Origin: Comamonadaceae bacterium
GTDB taxonomy: Bacteria > Pseudomonadota > Gammaproteobacteria > Burkholderiales > Burkholderiaceae_C
Direction: 5' to 3'
Assembly: GCA_947487355.1 (NCBI GenBank)
Contig: CANKXC010000003.1
Location: forward strand, 1 to 35,407
Length of the DNA stretch: 35,407 bases
The notes under the pieces were generated by a model, which was not told the origin of the DNA, made no database searches, and was given only the letters and a program-made list of their open reading frames with translations. A program made the translations under genes and the position numbers. This document shows, one piece after another, positions 11,614 through 20,022 of this stretch (positions are counted from its first letter, which is position 1; each line of letters begins with the position of its first letter).

Positions 11614-12576
11614 TTGCCTTCAAACCAAACACCTTTGGGCGCTTTGCCCTCCCGCTTTCGAAAAGAACGGGTTTTGATCATCGGCTGCGGTGATGTGGGA
11701 CAGCGCGCTGCCAAACATTTGGTGGGAAGAGCCAGGGTGGTGGCCTTGACTTCCAGCCCAGTCAAGCAGGCCGATTTCAGGACTCAGGGAATTGTGCCTG
11801 TTCTGGGCAACTTAGACTTTCCAGAAACCTTGCAACGTTTAGCTGGGTGGGCCACTCGTGTCTTGCATTTAGCGCCCCCACCCTCTGACCGGGTAGGTGA
11901 GTGGTCAACCGATCCCCGAACCTTAAACTTAATCAGGGCACTGAAAAAAAGAACGCTACCGAGGTCTTTGGTCTATGGTTCAACCAGTGGCGTCTATGGC
12001 GACTGTCAGGGCCAATGGGTATCTGAATCGCAGCCAGTCAAACCGCACACCCCAAGAGCGATGCGCCGAGTTGATGCCGAAAAAGTAGTTCGGTTTTTAG
12101 GTCGCTCAGGCGTGCGTACATCCATTTTGCGAATACCAGGCATTTATGCGCCAGACCGTGTCAATGGCACGCCGCGCGAGAGGCTTCTAAAGGGTACGCC
12201 TGTGCTGGTGGAGGCAGACGATGTCTATACCAATCACATTCATTCTGATGATTTGGCCAGAGCCAGTGTGGCGGCAATTTGGCGCGGCAAACCACAGAGG
12301 GTTTATCACGTCAGCGACGACACGCATTTAAAGATGGGCGACTATTTTGATGCTGCGGCTGATTTGATGGGCCTCAAGCGCCCACCGCGTGTACCGCGCA
12401 GTCAAGCTCAGGAAAGTTTGCCGCTGATGTTGTTGAGTTTTATGAGCGAATCGCGTCGGCTTCGCAATGATCGACTTAAAAATGAATTGCGTGTGCCATT
12501 GAAGTATCCAAATGTCCAAATAGGTTTAAAGCCAATGGCGCAAAAGATCGAGCCAATTGAATTGGCGCCTTCATGA
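11614..12576 (+). CDS. NAD(P)-binding epimerase/dehydratase-like protein (extended SDR)
   Basis: Rossmann-fold protein of the NAD-dependent epimerase family, closest in feel to YeeZ-type atypical SDRs; substrate unknown. The nucleotide motif VLIIGCGDVGQRAAKHL begins about 45 residues into the longest frame, then LHLAPPPSDRVGEWSTDPRT and YGSTSGVYGDCQGQWV. The usual YxxxK catalytic pair is not apparent, which fits the atypical group. The frame is open from 11545 but has no ATG before the fold; candidates are TTG at 11545 (inside the divergent reductase), TTG at 11614 and TTG at 11635. I give 11614 with low certainty about the start. The end is sure, and a hairpin lies across the stop. Confidence 0.75.
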   Translation: MPSNQTPLGALPSRFRKERVLIIGCGDVGQRAAKHLVGRARVVALTSSPVKQADFRTQGIVPVLGNLDFPETLQRLAGWATRVLHLAPPPSDRVGEWSTDPRTLNLIRALKKRTLPRSLVYGSTSGVYGDCQGQWVSESQPVKPHTPRAMRRVDAEKVVRFLGRSGVRTSILRIPGIYAPDRVNGTPRERLLKGTPVLVEADDVYTNHIHSDDLARASVAAIWRGKPQRVYHVSDDTHLKMGDYFDAAADLMGLKRPPRVPRSQAQESLPLMLLSFMSESRRLRNDRLKNELRVPLKYPNVQIGLKPMAQKIEPIELAPS

Positions 12577-12583
12577 TGAAGGC
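12567..12583. repeat. Inverted repeat over the stop of the epimerase-like gene
   Basis: GCCTTCAT and ATGAAGGC flank a single G, giving a hairpin that contains the stop codon (12574-12576). There is no T run after it, so it is at best a weak terminator between two convergent genes. Confidence 0.4.
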
Positions 12584-12604
12584 CTTGCGTGCCTTTGATT
12601 GCGC

Positions 12605-13159
12605 TTAGTTTTTGGACTGCGAAGGCTCTGAAAAATTAAAGCCTTTCTTTTCTAAATAGTCCAGACTTGCCTTGAAGAGATATGCGCCTAACAAAGCGCC
12701 ATTCAAGTCACCAATCAGCATCCAGAGCGTTGAGTTGGTTTCCATTAAATGTTCACTTCCGAACATCGACCAAATGGCATGGTGCAAAAGTGAATTGCAG
12801 ATGGCGTAGACCACGGTCGCAATGGCCAAATCTTTGAGTGAAGTGAGTTGAATGCGACGTTTGAAAAAAAATCTGAAACCCATCATGGCAATCAAGGGGC
12901 CAGCACAGGACGCAGCAATGTTCATCAGACCTAGAACCAATGGTTCATTGAACCAAAACAATAGGATGACGCCACCGATGAGGGTGGCCAAGGTGCCATA
13001 GAGAGGGCCCATGACCAAAATATTGAACATGCGCAAAAAGGCTGGTAAGTAAATTAAGGATACATGAGCTGTCAGGTTGGCAAACTCGAACAGCCAAGCG
13101 TTCAAGATATGAAGTGCTGTAAATAGCACCGCCAAGATAAGAATGAAAAGAAAATTCAT
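12605..13159 (-). CDS. Uncharacterised integral membrane protein
   Basis: I do not recognise this family. 184 residues from the ATG at 13159, with five or six hydrophobic segments (opening MNFLFILILAVLFTALHILN, then SLIYLPAFLRMFNILVMGP and GTLATLIGGVILLF, later AIATVVYAICNSLLHHAIW). The arrangement of an extracytoplasmic-facing Leu-Pro-Ala-Phe-Leu-Arg segment vaguely recalls MASE1-type sensor membrane domains, but there is no signalling output domain. A longer frame open to 13225 would run into tRNA-Leu and is rejected. The start has no clear ribosome site and lies only 36 bases after the tRNA 3' end on the same strand, so the mRNA may be the tRNA precursor read-through. Confidence 0.72.
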   Translation of the reverse strand: MNFLFILILAVLFTALHILNAWLFEFANLTAHVSLIYLPAFLRMFNILVMGPLYGTLATLIGGVILLFWFNEPLVLGLMNIAASCAGPLIAMMGFRFFFKRRIQLTSLKDLAIATVVYAICNSLLHHAIWSMFGSEHLMETNSTLWMLIGDLNGALLGAYLFKASLDYLEKKGFNFSEPSQSKN

Positions 13160-13195
13160 TTCGCAATGAGTTAGTTTCGACTTGCCAAAAATCGA

Positions 13196-13280
13196 TGGTG
13201 CCCGAGGCCGGAATCGAACCGGCACGCCTTGCGGCGGGGGATTTTGAGTCCCCTGCGTCTACCAATTTCACCACCCGGGC
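13196..13280 (-). tRNA. tRNA-Leu (anticodon CAA)
   Basis: 85 nt including an encoded CCA (13198-13196 region). The acceptor stem GCCCGGG pairs with CTCGGGC, the D arm is GTGAAATTGGTAGACGC, the anticodon stem GGGGA/TCCCC holds the loop CTCAAAA with anticodon CAA (reads UUG), a variable arm typical of class II leucine tRNAs follows, and the T arm has GGTTCGAACC. All stems fold without mismatch apart from one G-U in the acceptor. Confidence 0.96.
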
Positions 13281-13297
13281 GGATTGCGAAGACAGCG

Positions 13298-13303
13298 ATT
13301 ATG
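13298..13303 (-). promoter_or_regulatory. Possible -10 element of tRNA-Leu
   Basis: CATAAT on the minus strand ends 18 bases before the tRNA 5' end, placing transcription start near 13291. The upstream region is very AT-rich (TTATTAAAAAAATATGT) but has no convincing -35, so it may depend on an UP element. Tentative. Confidence 0.4.
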
Positions 13304-13391
13304 ACATATTTTTTTAATAAAAATTGAATTCATTTCTGTCCAATAACAGCTGCCTTCACCTTGGACATTTTATTTGGTTAGGATGTCCCTT

Positions 13392-15137
13392 ATGACCTCC
13401 TTGGAATTAACCCTTTTGTACTTGCTGGCCGCTGTGCTTGGCGTGGTGGGGTGCCGGTTCCTCAAACTGCCCCCCATGTTGGGGTATCTGGTGGTTGGCG
13501 TGGTCATTGGGCCCAATGCCTTGGCCTTTGCACAAAACTCAGAAGGCATTCGCCATTTGGCTGAGTTCGGTGTTGTGTTCCTGATGTTTGTCATTGGCCT
13601 TGAGTTCAATTTGCACAAATTGAAAGCCATGCGGCATTTTGTTTTTGGACTGGGATTTTTCCAAGTAGTGCTCACCATTTTCATCGTCACCACTGTTTCT
13701 GTTTTCCTCAGTGTGATGGCACCTACGTTGTGGGGCATGCGTTGGCAAACAGCTTTGACATTGGCGGGGGCCATGGCCATGAGCAGTACGGCCATTGTGA
13801 TCAAGCTCATGTCAGATCGGCTAGAACTTGACTCTGAACATGGCAAGCGCGTGTTGGGTGTGTTGCTGTTTCAGGATTTGGCTGTGGTTCCCTTGTTGGT
13901 GCTAATTCCAGCGCTGAATGCGCCGCCAGAACAGTTGATGACGGCCTTATTTTTTGCTGCTGCAAAAGCGCTTGTGCTGATCACGCTGTTGCTCACAGGC
14001 GGCCAGCGCTTCATGCGCTGGTGGTTGTTATTGGTGGCACGGCGTCAAACGGAAGAGCTGTTTGCATTGAATGTTTTGTTGATCACGTTGGGGCTTGCTT
14101 GGCTCACAGAATTGGCAGGCCTGAGCCTTGCGCTGGGCGCATTTGTGGCGGGCATGTTAATTTCCGAAACAGAATTCAAGCACCGTGTTGAGGCAGACAT
14201 CAAGCCTTTCCACGATATTTTGCTTGGCTTGTTTTTCATCACGATTGGCATGATGCTAGATTGGCGCATCATCTGGGATCGTTGGGGATTCGTTTTGTTC
14301 TTGGTCACTGTGCCGGTGGCCTTCAAGTTTGTCTTGATTGCGGCACTGACTCGAATGGGCGGTGCTACTGAAGGCATTTCTTTAAGGACCGGGCTTTACC
14401 TAGCTCAGGCTGGTGAGTTTGGATTTGTTTTGTTGACCCTGGGCAATCAAAACAACTTAATTCCCCCTGATTGGTTAAACCCTGTGTTGGCAAGCATGGT
14501 GCTTTCTATGATGGTCACCCCTTTCATCATCATGCGGGCCAATCAGTGGGTGATGAAATGGTCGGCTACAGATTGGCTGCAACAGTCGCTTGAGATGACG
14601 CAGTTGGCCCAAAAGAGCATCAACACAAAGAAGCACATCATCATTTGTGGCTATGGTCGATGTGGCCAAAATTTGGCCAAGCTTTTAAGGACCCAAGACA
14701 TCCCTTACCTTGCACTCGATTTAGACCCCGACCGCGTCAACCGCGCATTAGCGCACGGCGACCAAGTGGCATATGGTGATGCCGCAAGATTGCAATCATT
14801 GATGGCCGTTGGCTTGGAGCGTGCCAGTGCTGTTGTCATCACCTACTTGGACAATGCCTCCGCCTTCAAGGTATTGGCATTGGCGAAAGAACATGCACCG
14901 CACGTGCCCGTGGTTGTCAGAACACAAGATGACCATGACTTGGCGAAATTTCAGGCTGCGGGCGCTTCAGAGGTGGTGCCAGAAACCATTGAGGGGTCGC
15001 TCATGCTGGCCACGCATGCGCTTGCGTTGGTGGGGGTGCCGATGAAACGCGTCATTCGAATGGTTCAAGCGCAACGTTTGCAACGCTATGAGCTGTTGCG
15101 TGAATTTGACCCTGGCGAAAAAGGCGAAGAAAAGTAG
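13392..15137 (+). CDS. Kef-type monovalent cation:proton antiporter (CPA2) with TrkA-N domain
   Basis: Inner-membrane K+(or Na+)/H+ antiporter. 581 residues from the ATG at 13392, which has AGG nine bases upstream; ATG at 13383 and TTG at 13374 are possible but worse. About 12 hydrophobic spans fill residues 1-385, with family motifs LPPMLGYLVVGVVIGPNAL, FLMFVIGLEFN and LGAFVAGMLISETEFKHRVE. A cytoplasmic TrkA-N/RCK Rossmann domain starts near 414 (IIICGYGRCGQNLAKLL, then LDLDPDRV and GDAARLQSL). It resembles KefB/KefC, which are gated by glutathione adducts, but lacks an adjacent KefF/KefG partner, so the gating ligand is open. Convergent with the DUF6671-like gene. Confidence 0.88.
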   Translation: MTSLELTLLYLLAAVLGVVGCRFLKLPPMLGYLVVGVVIGPNALAFAQNSEGIRHLAEFGVVFLMFVIGLEFNLHKLKAMRHFVFGLGFFQVVLTIFIVTTVSVFLSVMAPTLWGMRWQTALTLAGAMAMSSTAIVIKLMSDRLELDSEHGKRVLGVLLFQDLAVVPLLVLIPALNAPPEQLMTALFFAAAKALVLITLLLTGGQRFMRWWLLLVARRQTEELFALNVLLITLGLAWLTELAGLSLALGAFVAGMLISETEFKHRVEADIKPFHDILLGLFFITIGMMLDWRIIWDRWGFVLFLVTVPVAFKFVLIAALTRMGGATEGISLRTGLYLAQAGEFGFVLLTLGNQNNLIPPDWLNPVLASMVLSMMVTPFIIMRANQWVMKWSATDWLQQSLEMTQLAQKSINTKKHIIICGYGRCGQNLAKLLRTQDIPYLALDLDPDRVNRALAHGDQVAYGDAARLQSLMAVGLERASAVVITYLDNASAFKVLALAKEHAPHVPVVVRTQDDHDLAKFQAAGASEVVPETIEGSLMLATHALALVGVPMKRVIRMVQAQRLQRYELLREFDPGEKGEEK

Positions 15138-15161
15138 TTAAAAATTTCTATGGACTGCGCA

Positions 15162-15974
15162 TCAGGGATTGCAAACATCACAGTTTTTTGCGGGCGCAAC
15201 TTCTATTAGCGGATGTACTTCAGAGAAATTACAGTGCAGACAATTCCATTTTTCTGCCTTTGGAATACGCGTTGGCGTACTGCATATTTCACACGGCGCA
15301 CCATTGAGCATCTCAGTTAAGCCATAACCCGGCAATTTGCAGTGAGGACAAAAGGATTGCAACAATGCAGATAGCTTTTCTGCCGTGTTTTGAATCGTTT
15401 GCATTCTGTTCGGGTTCATGTGTGCACGCATATCGGTCTCTAGCCATACCGATGCTGAAACTTTCAGCGCAGCGTGAATTCGATCGATCAATGTATTGGC
15501 GTCTTGGACGCCTTTTGCAAAAAAACTGTCTTGAGGCGTGCCAATGATGAGGCCATGAGATGGAAAACCAACCTTCTGTGCAAAGCTCAAAGCGTGATCG
15601 ATCGAGTTTATTTTTTCGGAAGAAAAATTGGTTTCTGAAGAGCCAAAAATTGCATAAATGGCGTGTTCATGCAAGCGATCCCAAAGCGCAAGAACTTCTA
15701 AATTCCATGGCAGTAAATAAACTTGTGGATGAGGTCCAAACGATCCCTCGCTGCCTAAGCCGTATCGGCAGTTTGTGAGTTCGGTTGCCAGTTGTGCTTT
15801 TTTCAGGGCTGTTTGAACTTGCGTCAGCGGTCGATCAACCTCACCCGTGAAGGTGCCCAAAGAGTCAGTGTCAAAGTTGTCGACCACACGAATTATGTAG
15901 CCTTGCTTTAGCAAGACAGGTGCGACAACCGTTTCTTTGTGATGGCAGGTTAAAAAAGCAACTTCTTTTTGCAT
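15162..15974 (-). CDS. DUF6671-like protein with two C-terminal zinc ribbons
   Basis: Function unknown. 270 residues. The first 200 contain a conserved-looking core with CHHKETVVAPVL near the start, YGLGSEGSFGPHP near 90-105 and ETDMRAHMNPNRM near 178-190, which I associate with DUF6671 from memory. The C-terminus is cysteine-rich: CPHC and CEIC, then CLHC and CDVC, four CxxC knuckles that should make two zinc ribbons. No membrane segment or signal peptide. The ATG at 15974 lies nine bases after the sbtA-like stop, so the two are probably one operon. The DUF number needs a profile search; the zinc ribbons are directly visible. Confidence 0.78.
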   Translation of the reverse strand: MQKEVAFLTCHHKETVVAPVLLKQGYIIRVVDNFDTDSLGTFTGEVDRPLTQVQTALKKAQLATELTNCRYGLGSEGSFGPHPQVYLLPWNLEVLALWDRLHEHAIYAIFGSSETNFSSEKINSIDHALSFAQKVGFPSHGLIIGTPQDSFFAKGVQDANTLIDRIHAALKVSASVWLETDMRAHMNPNRMQTIQNTAEKLSALLQSFCPHCKLPGYGLTEMLNGAPCEICSTPTRIPKAEKWNCLHCNFSEVHPLIEVAPAKNCDVCNP

Positions 15975-15983
15975 GGACAGGTC

Positions 15984-16946
15984 TTAATTGATGACCCATC
16001 TTGCCATAAAGTCATAAAAGGGGATGCCAAAAATGATGTTCAAGGGGAATGTCAGTCCGAGTGACAGACCCAGGTACAGAGAAGGCGAGGCTTCAGGAAT
16101 GGCCAGTTTGAGTGCGGCTGGAACAGCAATGTAGGACGCACTGGCCGCCAAAACCATGAGCAGCAAACTGTCTCCCAATGACATTCCCAGGGCTTGGGCA
16201 AGCATCAAAGCAATGAAGCTGTGGGCGATGGGCCCCAGAATGGCGTAGGCAATTAAAAAGGGTGAATTGCCTTTTAAGTTGTGAAAATTTCTAGCGGCTG
16301 TCAGGCCCATGTCTAAAAGAAAGAACGCCAACATGCCCTTGAATAAATCGACAGAGAAGGGCGCCATCATGGCCTTGCCTTGATCGCCAGACAGCATGCC
16401 CACCAGCATGGCGCCCAACAAGAGTAACTGAGCGCCGTCTGTCAGCGACTCGTGCAGCGTTTGTTTCAGCGTATGAACATGTGGCACTGCGCTGATTTTT
16501 TTTCTGATGCCATTCACCCAAAAAACTGCTAACAAAATGGCGGGCGATTCCATGACGGCCATTGCCGCTGACATGTGGCCTGAATATGGAATTTTTTGAC
16601 CATCTAAGTACTGCACAGTGGCCATGAAGGTCACCGCACTCACTGATCCGTAGGTTGCTGCAATGGCAGCAGCATCGAAGGGGCCGGTAATTCGTTTGAG
16701 AATTTGATAGCCCACAGCAGGAACTAAAAATGCCAAGAAAATGGCTGCACCTAAGCCCTTGGCGACATCTTGAGTTAGGCCCGATTGAGAAAGCGCAAAG
16801 CCACCCTTCAAGCCCAAGGCCATGAGCAGATAGAGGGAGAGAAACTTGGAGATCTGTTGAGGAATTTCCAAGTTGGATTTGATTAAGCCCGCGACGATGC
16901 CAAATATGAAAAAAAGAATGGCCGGGTCGAAGAAATTGTTAAGCAC
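15984..16946 (-). CDS. SbtA-like sodium-dependent bicarbonate transporter family permease
   Basis: Integral membrane protein of the SbtA (DUF897) family, whose cyanobacterial founder imports bicarbonate with Na+. About 320 residues and ten hydrophobic spans. The family opening NNFFDPAILFFIFGIVAGL is clear, then FLSLYLLMALGLKGG, FDAAAIAATYGSVSAVTFM, and ASASYIAVPAALKLAIPEA near the end. I start at GTG 16946, which fits the family N-terminus and leaves 74 bases for the divergent promoters; TTG at 17000 would leave only 20. No SbtB (PII-like) gene is adjacent. In heterotrophs the substrate is unproven; bicarbonate is the family-based guess. Confidence 0.83.
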   Translation of the reverse strand: MLNNFFDPAILFFIFGIVAGLIKSNLEIPQQISKFLSLYLLMALGLKGGFALSQSGLTQDVAKGLGAAIFLAFLVPAVGYQILKRITGPFDAAAIAATYGSVSAVTFMATVQYLDGQKIPYSGHMSAAMAVMESPAILLAVFWVNGIRKKISAVPHVHTLKQTLHESLTDGAQLLLLGAMLVGMLSGDQGKAMMAPFSVDLFKGMLAFFLLDMGLTAARNFHNLKGNSPFLIAYAILGPIAHSFIALMLAQALGMSLGDSLLLMVLAASASYIAVPAALKLAIPEASPSLYLGLSLGLTFPLNIIFGIPFYDFMARWVIN

Positions 16947-17020
16947 AGCGCGATCGTAAAGATTTTTATCAATCGGAAAAAGAAGATAATTTCGAATCAA
17001 TAGTCTGGAATAAACTGAAT

Positions 17021-17905
17021 ATGAGCAGCCAATTCAATTACAAGCACCTTTATTACTTTTGGGTCGTTGCCAAAGAAGGCGGCATATCCAGAGCTGCCGA
17101 AAAGCTGGGCATGGCAGTGCAAACGGTCAGTGCGCAAGTCAGGGAATTGGAAAAGTCATTGGGCTACGGTCTTCTGAAACCCGCAGGTCGAGGCCTGGTC
17201 TTGACCGAAGCTGGCATTGCGGCCATGAAGCAAGCGGATCAAATTTTTCAGTTGGGTGAGGCGCTACCCACCAGAGTTAAAGACGCCGCAAGCGTCCCGG
17301 CTGTTCGCTTAACGGTGGGAATCTGCGACAGCCTACCCAAAATGGTGGCGCATCGACTTTTGCTCCCCGTCATTGGCGTTAAAAATTTAAAGCTAACTTG
17401 TTATGAAGGTCAGTTGGACGATCTGTTGGGTGACTTGGCTTTGCATCGACTGGATGTGGTCTTGTCAGACCGACCCGCATCATTCAATCCCAACATTAAG
17501 TTGTACAGCCATGCGCTGGGGGTGACAGACATTGCCTGGTACGGCAATTCAAAAATGGTGAAGGCAAGTCAGCGCAATTTCCCTAAATGCTTAGAAACTA
17601 TTCCGGTCTTGTTGCCGACGGCGCACACGGCTGTCCGCGATCGATTGGACCACTGGTTTGAACAGCGCGCCATCAAGCCAAATATTGTGGGCGAATTTGA
17701 GGACAGTGCACTCTTAAAAACATTTGGCGCCAACGGCATGGGTGTGTTTCCGGCGGCCGAATGGGTGTATGCAGATTTAACAGCGCATTACGCTGTGCAC
17801 CGTTTGGGCGCTTGCGAAGGAGTGAAAGAACATTTTTTTGCCATTGGTACAGAGCGTAAAGTTCAACACCCCCTGGTTCAACAATTGCTACAGCAAAAAT
17901 TGTGA
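17021..17905 (+). CDS. nhaR: NhaR-like LysR-family transcriptional regulator
   Basis: LysR-type DNA-binding regulator. 294 residues: the winged HTH at 6-65 reads FNYKHLYYFWVVAKEGGISR then VQTVSAQVRELEKSLGYGLL, which matches the NhaR subgroup rather than generic LysR proteins; the effector domain has NhaR-like LDVVLSDRPAS and FPAAEWVYADL. E. coli NhaR senses Na+ and activates the nhaA antiporter. Here it is divergent from the SbtA-like permease, so an Na+- or pH-responsive control of that transporter is a reasonable inference. A GATAAT (16985-16990) could be its -10. The symbol reflects subgroup similarity only. Confidence 0.87.
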   Translation: MSSQFNYKHLYYFWVVAKEGGISRAAEKLGMAVQTVSAQVRELEKSLGYGLLKPAGRGLVLTEAGIAAMKQADQIFQLGEALPTRVKDAASVPAVRLTVGICDSLPKMVAHRLLLPVIGVKNLKLTCYEGQLDDLLGDLALHRLDVVLSDRPASFNPNIKLYSHALGVTDIAWYGNSKMVKASQRNFPKCLETIPVLLPTAHTAVRDRLDHWFEQRAIKPNIVGEFEDSALLKTFGANGMGVFPAAEWVYADLTAHYAVHRLGACEGVKEHFFAIGTERKVQHPLVQQLLQQKL

Positions 17906-17936
17906 GCCAGAAGGGTGAATTTTTAAAGCGCTTGAA

Positions 17937-18893
17937 TCAATCGGCCTCTGGTTTTGCAGTGCGAACACTCAATAGCATGGTAATTGCCAGAATACCCACC
18001 ACAACGCCCAATGACACCATTACAGGAATTTTGTAAAAATCGATCAAGCACATTTTGGTACCAATGAACACCAAGATGACTGCCAGTCCGTAGTTCAGCA
18101 AATGGAACTTGTTGGCCACCGAAGCCAGCAAAAAGTACATGGCGCGCAAGCCCAGGATTGCAAAAACATTACTGGTTAAAACAATGAAGGGGTCGCTGGT
18201 AATCGCAAAGATTGCGGGAATAGAGTCAACTGCAAAAATGACATCGGTCAAAGCAATCAAACAAATGACCATGAACAAAGGTGTCGCCACTTTTTTGCCA
18301 TTTTCAAGTGTCCAGAAATTTTCGCCATCGTAGTCTTTGCTAACTGGAATCATTTTTCGCAAAAGCTTAAGCGCAGGGTTGTCATCCAAGTCGGGTTCTT
18401 TACCAGCAGCCCACCACATCTTGATGCCGGTGAGAATTAAAAACGCACCAAACACATAAAGAATCCAATGGAATTCAGCCAGTAGCCAGCCCCCCACCAA
18501 AATCATGATGGTGCGCAAAACAATGGCACCGATGATGCCAATCATGAGCACCCTTTTTTGAAAGTGGGAGGGCACTGCAAAGTAGGTGAAGATCATCAAG
18601 AAGACGAAAATATTGTCGACGGCCAATGACTTTTCAATCAGGTAACCCGTTAAAAACTCAAGCGACTTGGTGTTGGCCAGTTCGGTGGACCCTGTGGTGT
18701 CTTTGATGGCCCACCAAAAAAGTCCATTGAACAAAAAGCTGAGGGCAATCCATACCAGGGACCAGTTCAATGCTTCTTTGACGCCAATTTCTTGAGCGCC
18801 TTGTTTGCGCAAGACAACAAAGTCAATGAACAAAGATGCCAGAACGATGACAACAAACGTGGCCCAAAGCCATAAAGGTGCGATGGTTTGCAT
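17937..18893 (-). CDS. TerC-family integral membrane protein (Alx-like)
   Basis: Inner-membrane protein of the TerC family, linked to manganese export (Alx/MntX type) or tellurite resistance. 318 residues with about nine spans. Landmarks are SLFIDFVVLRKQ near 20, EFLTGYLIEKSLAVDNIFVF near 85-105 and ALTDVIFAVDSIPAIFAIT, whose buried acidic residues are the family hallmark. ATG at 18893 with AAGG upstream. I looked for the yybP-ykoY Mn2+ riboswitch that precedes E. coli alx and did not see it in the 126-base AT-rich upstream gap. Confidence 0.9.
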   Translation of the reverse strand: MQTIAPLWLWATFVVIVLASLFIDFVVLRKQGAQEIGVKEALNWSLVWIALSFLFNGLFWWAIKDTTGSTELANTKSLEFLTGYLIEKSLAVDNIFVFLMIFTYFAVPSHFQKRVLMIGIIGAIVLRTIMILVGGWLLAEFHWILYVFGAFLILTGIKMWWAAGKEPDLDDNPALKLLRKMIPVSKDYDGENFWTLENGKKVATPLFMVICLIALTDVIFAVDSIPAIFAITSDPFIVLTSNVFAILGLRAMYFLLASVANKFHLLNYGLAVILVFIGTKMCLIDFYKIPVMVSLGVVVGILAITMLLSVRTAKPEAD

Positions 18894-19019
18894 ACTTACC
18901 TTAATTGTGAAAATCCCTGATGGGAAAAAAGATGTGATGCAAAGTCTAATCTTATATGGTCAGTTTAAATTTGAATTAAATTGAATATTACTTCGTAAAA
19001 ATAGGAATAATTGAAGCCC

Positions 19020-19958
19020 TTATTTGCCTAATAAAAACAGCACAGGTATGGCCAATCGATCAGCCCATACTCTTTCGTTGTGGCCTGTTCCCTCAAAGAC
19101 CCGCGTTAAGAAATTGGCTTGAGAGCCGCTTTCAGAATAGCCTTTGTCGCGAATGATTTGATTGATGAAGTTTTGATAAGGCGCATACAAGGCATCCAGT
19201 TCAGTGGTGCCGTGGTCTTGGTAGATTTTGTTTGTTTGTGGATTGGCCAATTTGTCTCTCAAATAAATGTACGCAGCCAGTGGAATGTGAGAGTTGGGTT
19301 GGTGAATGCCCATCCAATGCGTTGAAAGGCCTGCAGCACCGCCAAAAACCGCTGGATACTCATTCAGTGCGTAGATAGAAATAAGCCCTCCCATGCTCGA
19401 GCCCATGATGGCTGTGTGGGCGGGGCCTTTGTGAGTTGGGTACTTCGTGTCGATGTAGGGCTTGAGCTCATCGACCAAAAAACGCAAATAGGCGTCGGAT
19501 TGGGGTTTGTCCCTTAAGCCCTTTTGAATCAGCGTCTGTCTTGGCGCCTCTGGCATGTGAGGCAAAAACTTTTCTGGGAAATATTCACTGTGCCTAAACT
19601 GGCCGTTGTTCCATACGCCAACAATGATGGTGGGTGCCAATTGGCCCGACTTCATCAAGTGTGTGATGGTTTGGTCGGCGTTCCAAGCCTGCTTGTTCCA
19701 AGTGGTTTTGGCGTCAAAGAGCATTTGACCGTCATGCATGTAGAGCACATTGAAGCGTTGGCCTGACAATTTAATTTTTTCAAATTCGTCAGGCAGCCAA
19801 ACATCGATATGACGTGCTTGGACATTTTTTGAAGGGAAATTTTCAAGCCGTTCAATTTTGCCGGACTGAGGCACAGGCAAAGGGGGCGTGCTTTGGGCAA
19901 AGACCTGCAAAGTTAAAAAAAACTGGCATAACAGCAGACTGAAAAAGTGTCTAGTCAT
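19020..19958 (-). CDS. Secreted alpha/beta-hydrolase esterase (enterochelin-esterase-like)
   Basis: Predicted exported serine esterase. 312 residues from the ATG at 19958, which exposes a signal peptide (MTRHFFSLLLCQFFLTLQ, cleavage after VFA); a frame open to 20018 would hide it. The esterase-D fold shows LYMHDGQMLFD, the nucleophile elbow GSSMGG with the serine at its centre, and a C-terminal catalytic His in GTGHNERVW. The family covers siderophore esterases, S-formylglutathione hydrolase-like and carbohydrate esterases; no siderophore genes are nearby, so the substrate is unknown. Confidence 0.84.
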   Translation of the reverse strand: MTRHFFSLLLCQFFLTLQVFAQSTPPLPVPQSGKIERLENFPSKNVQARHIDVWLPDEFEKIKLSGQRFNVLYMHDGQMLFDAKTTWNKQAWNADQTITHLMKSGQLAPTIIVGVWNNGQFRHSEYFPEKFLPHMPEAPRQTLIQKGLRDKPQSDAYLRFLVDELKPYIDTKYPTHKGPAHTAIMGSSMGGLISIYALNEYPAVFGGAAGLSTHWMGIHQPNSHIPLAAYIYLRDKLANPQTNKIYQDHGTTELDALYAPYQNFINQIIRDKGYSESGSQANFLTRVFEGTGHNERVWADRLAIPVLFLLGK

Positions 19959-20022
19959 TTTCTGAGACCGATTCAAGGGTTTAAAAATAATCATCAAGGG
20001 TATAAAAATACTCAGCAAAATG

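Noticed and set aside
12605-13225. Longer version of the small membrane protein
   Set aside because: The extra 22 residues are read from the 3' end of tRNA-Leu; the ATG at 13159 begins a hydrophobic N-terminus directly.
17021-17905. CbbR-type regulator of carbon fixation next to a bicarbonate permease
   Set aside because: The HTH sequence is of the NhaR subgroup and no Calvin-cycle genes are in the window.
18894-19019. yybP-ykoY manganese riboswitch expected upstream of a TerC/Alx gene
   Set aside because: The 126-base gap is AT-rich with no recognisable riboswitch core; only a weak TATAAG -10 candidate is visible.
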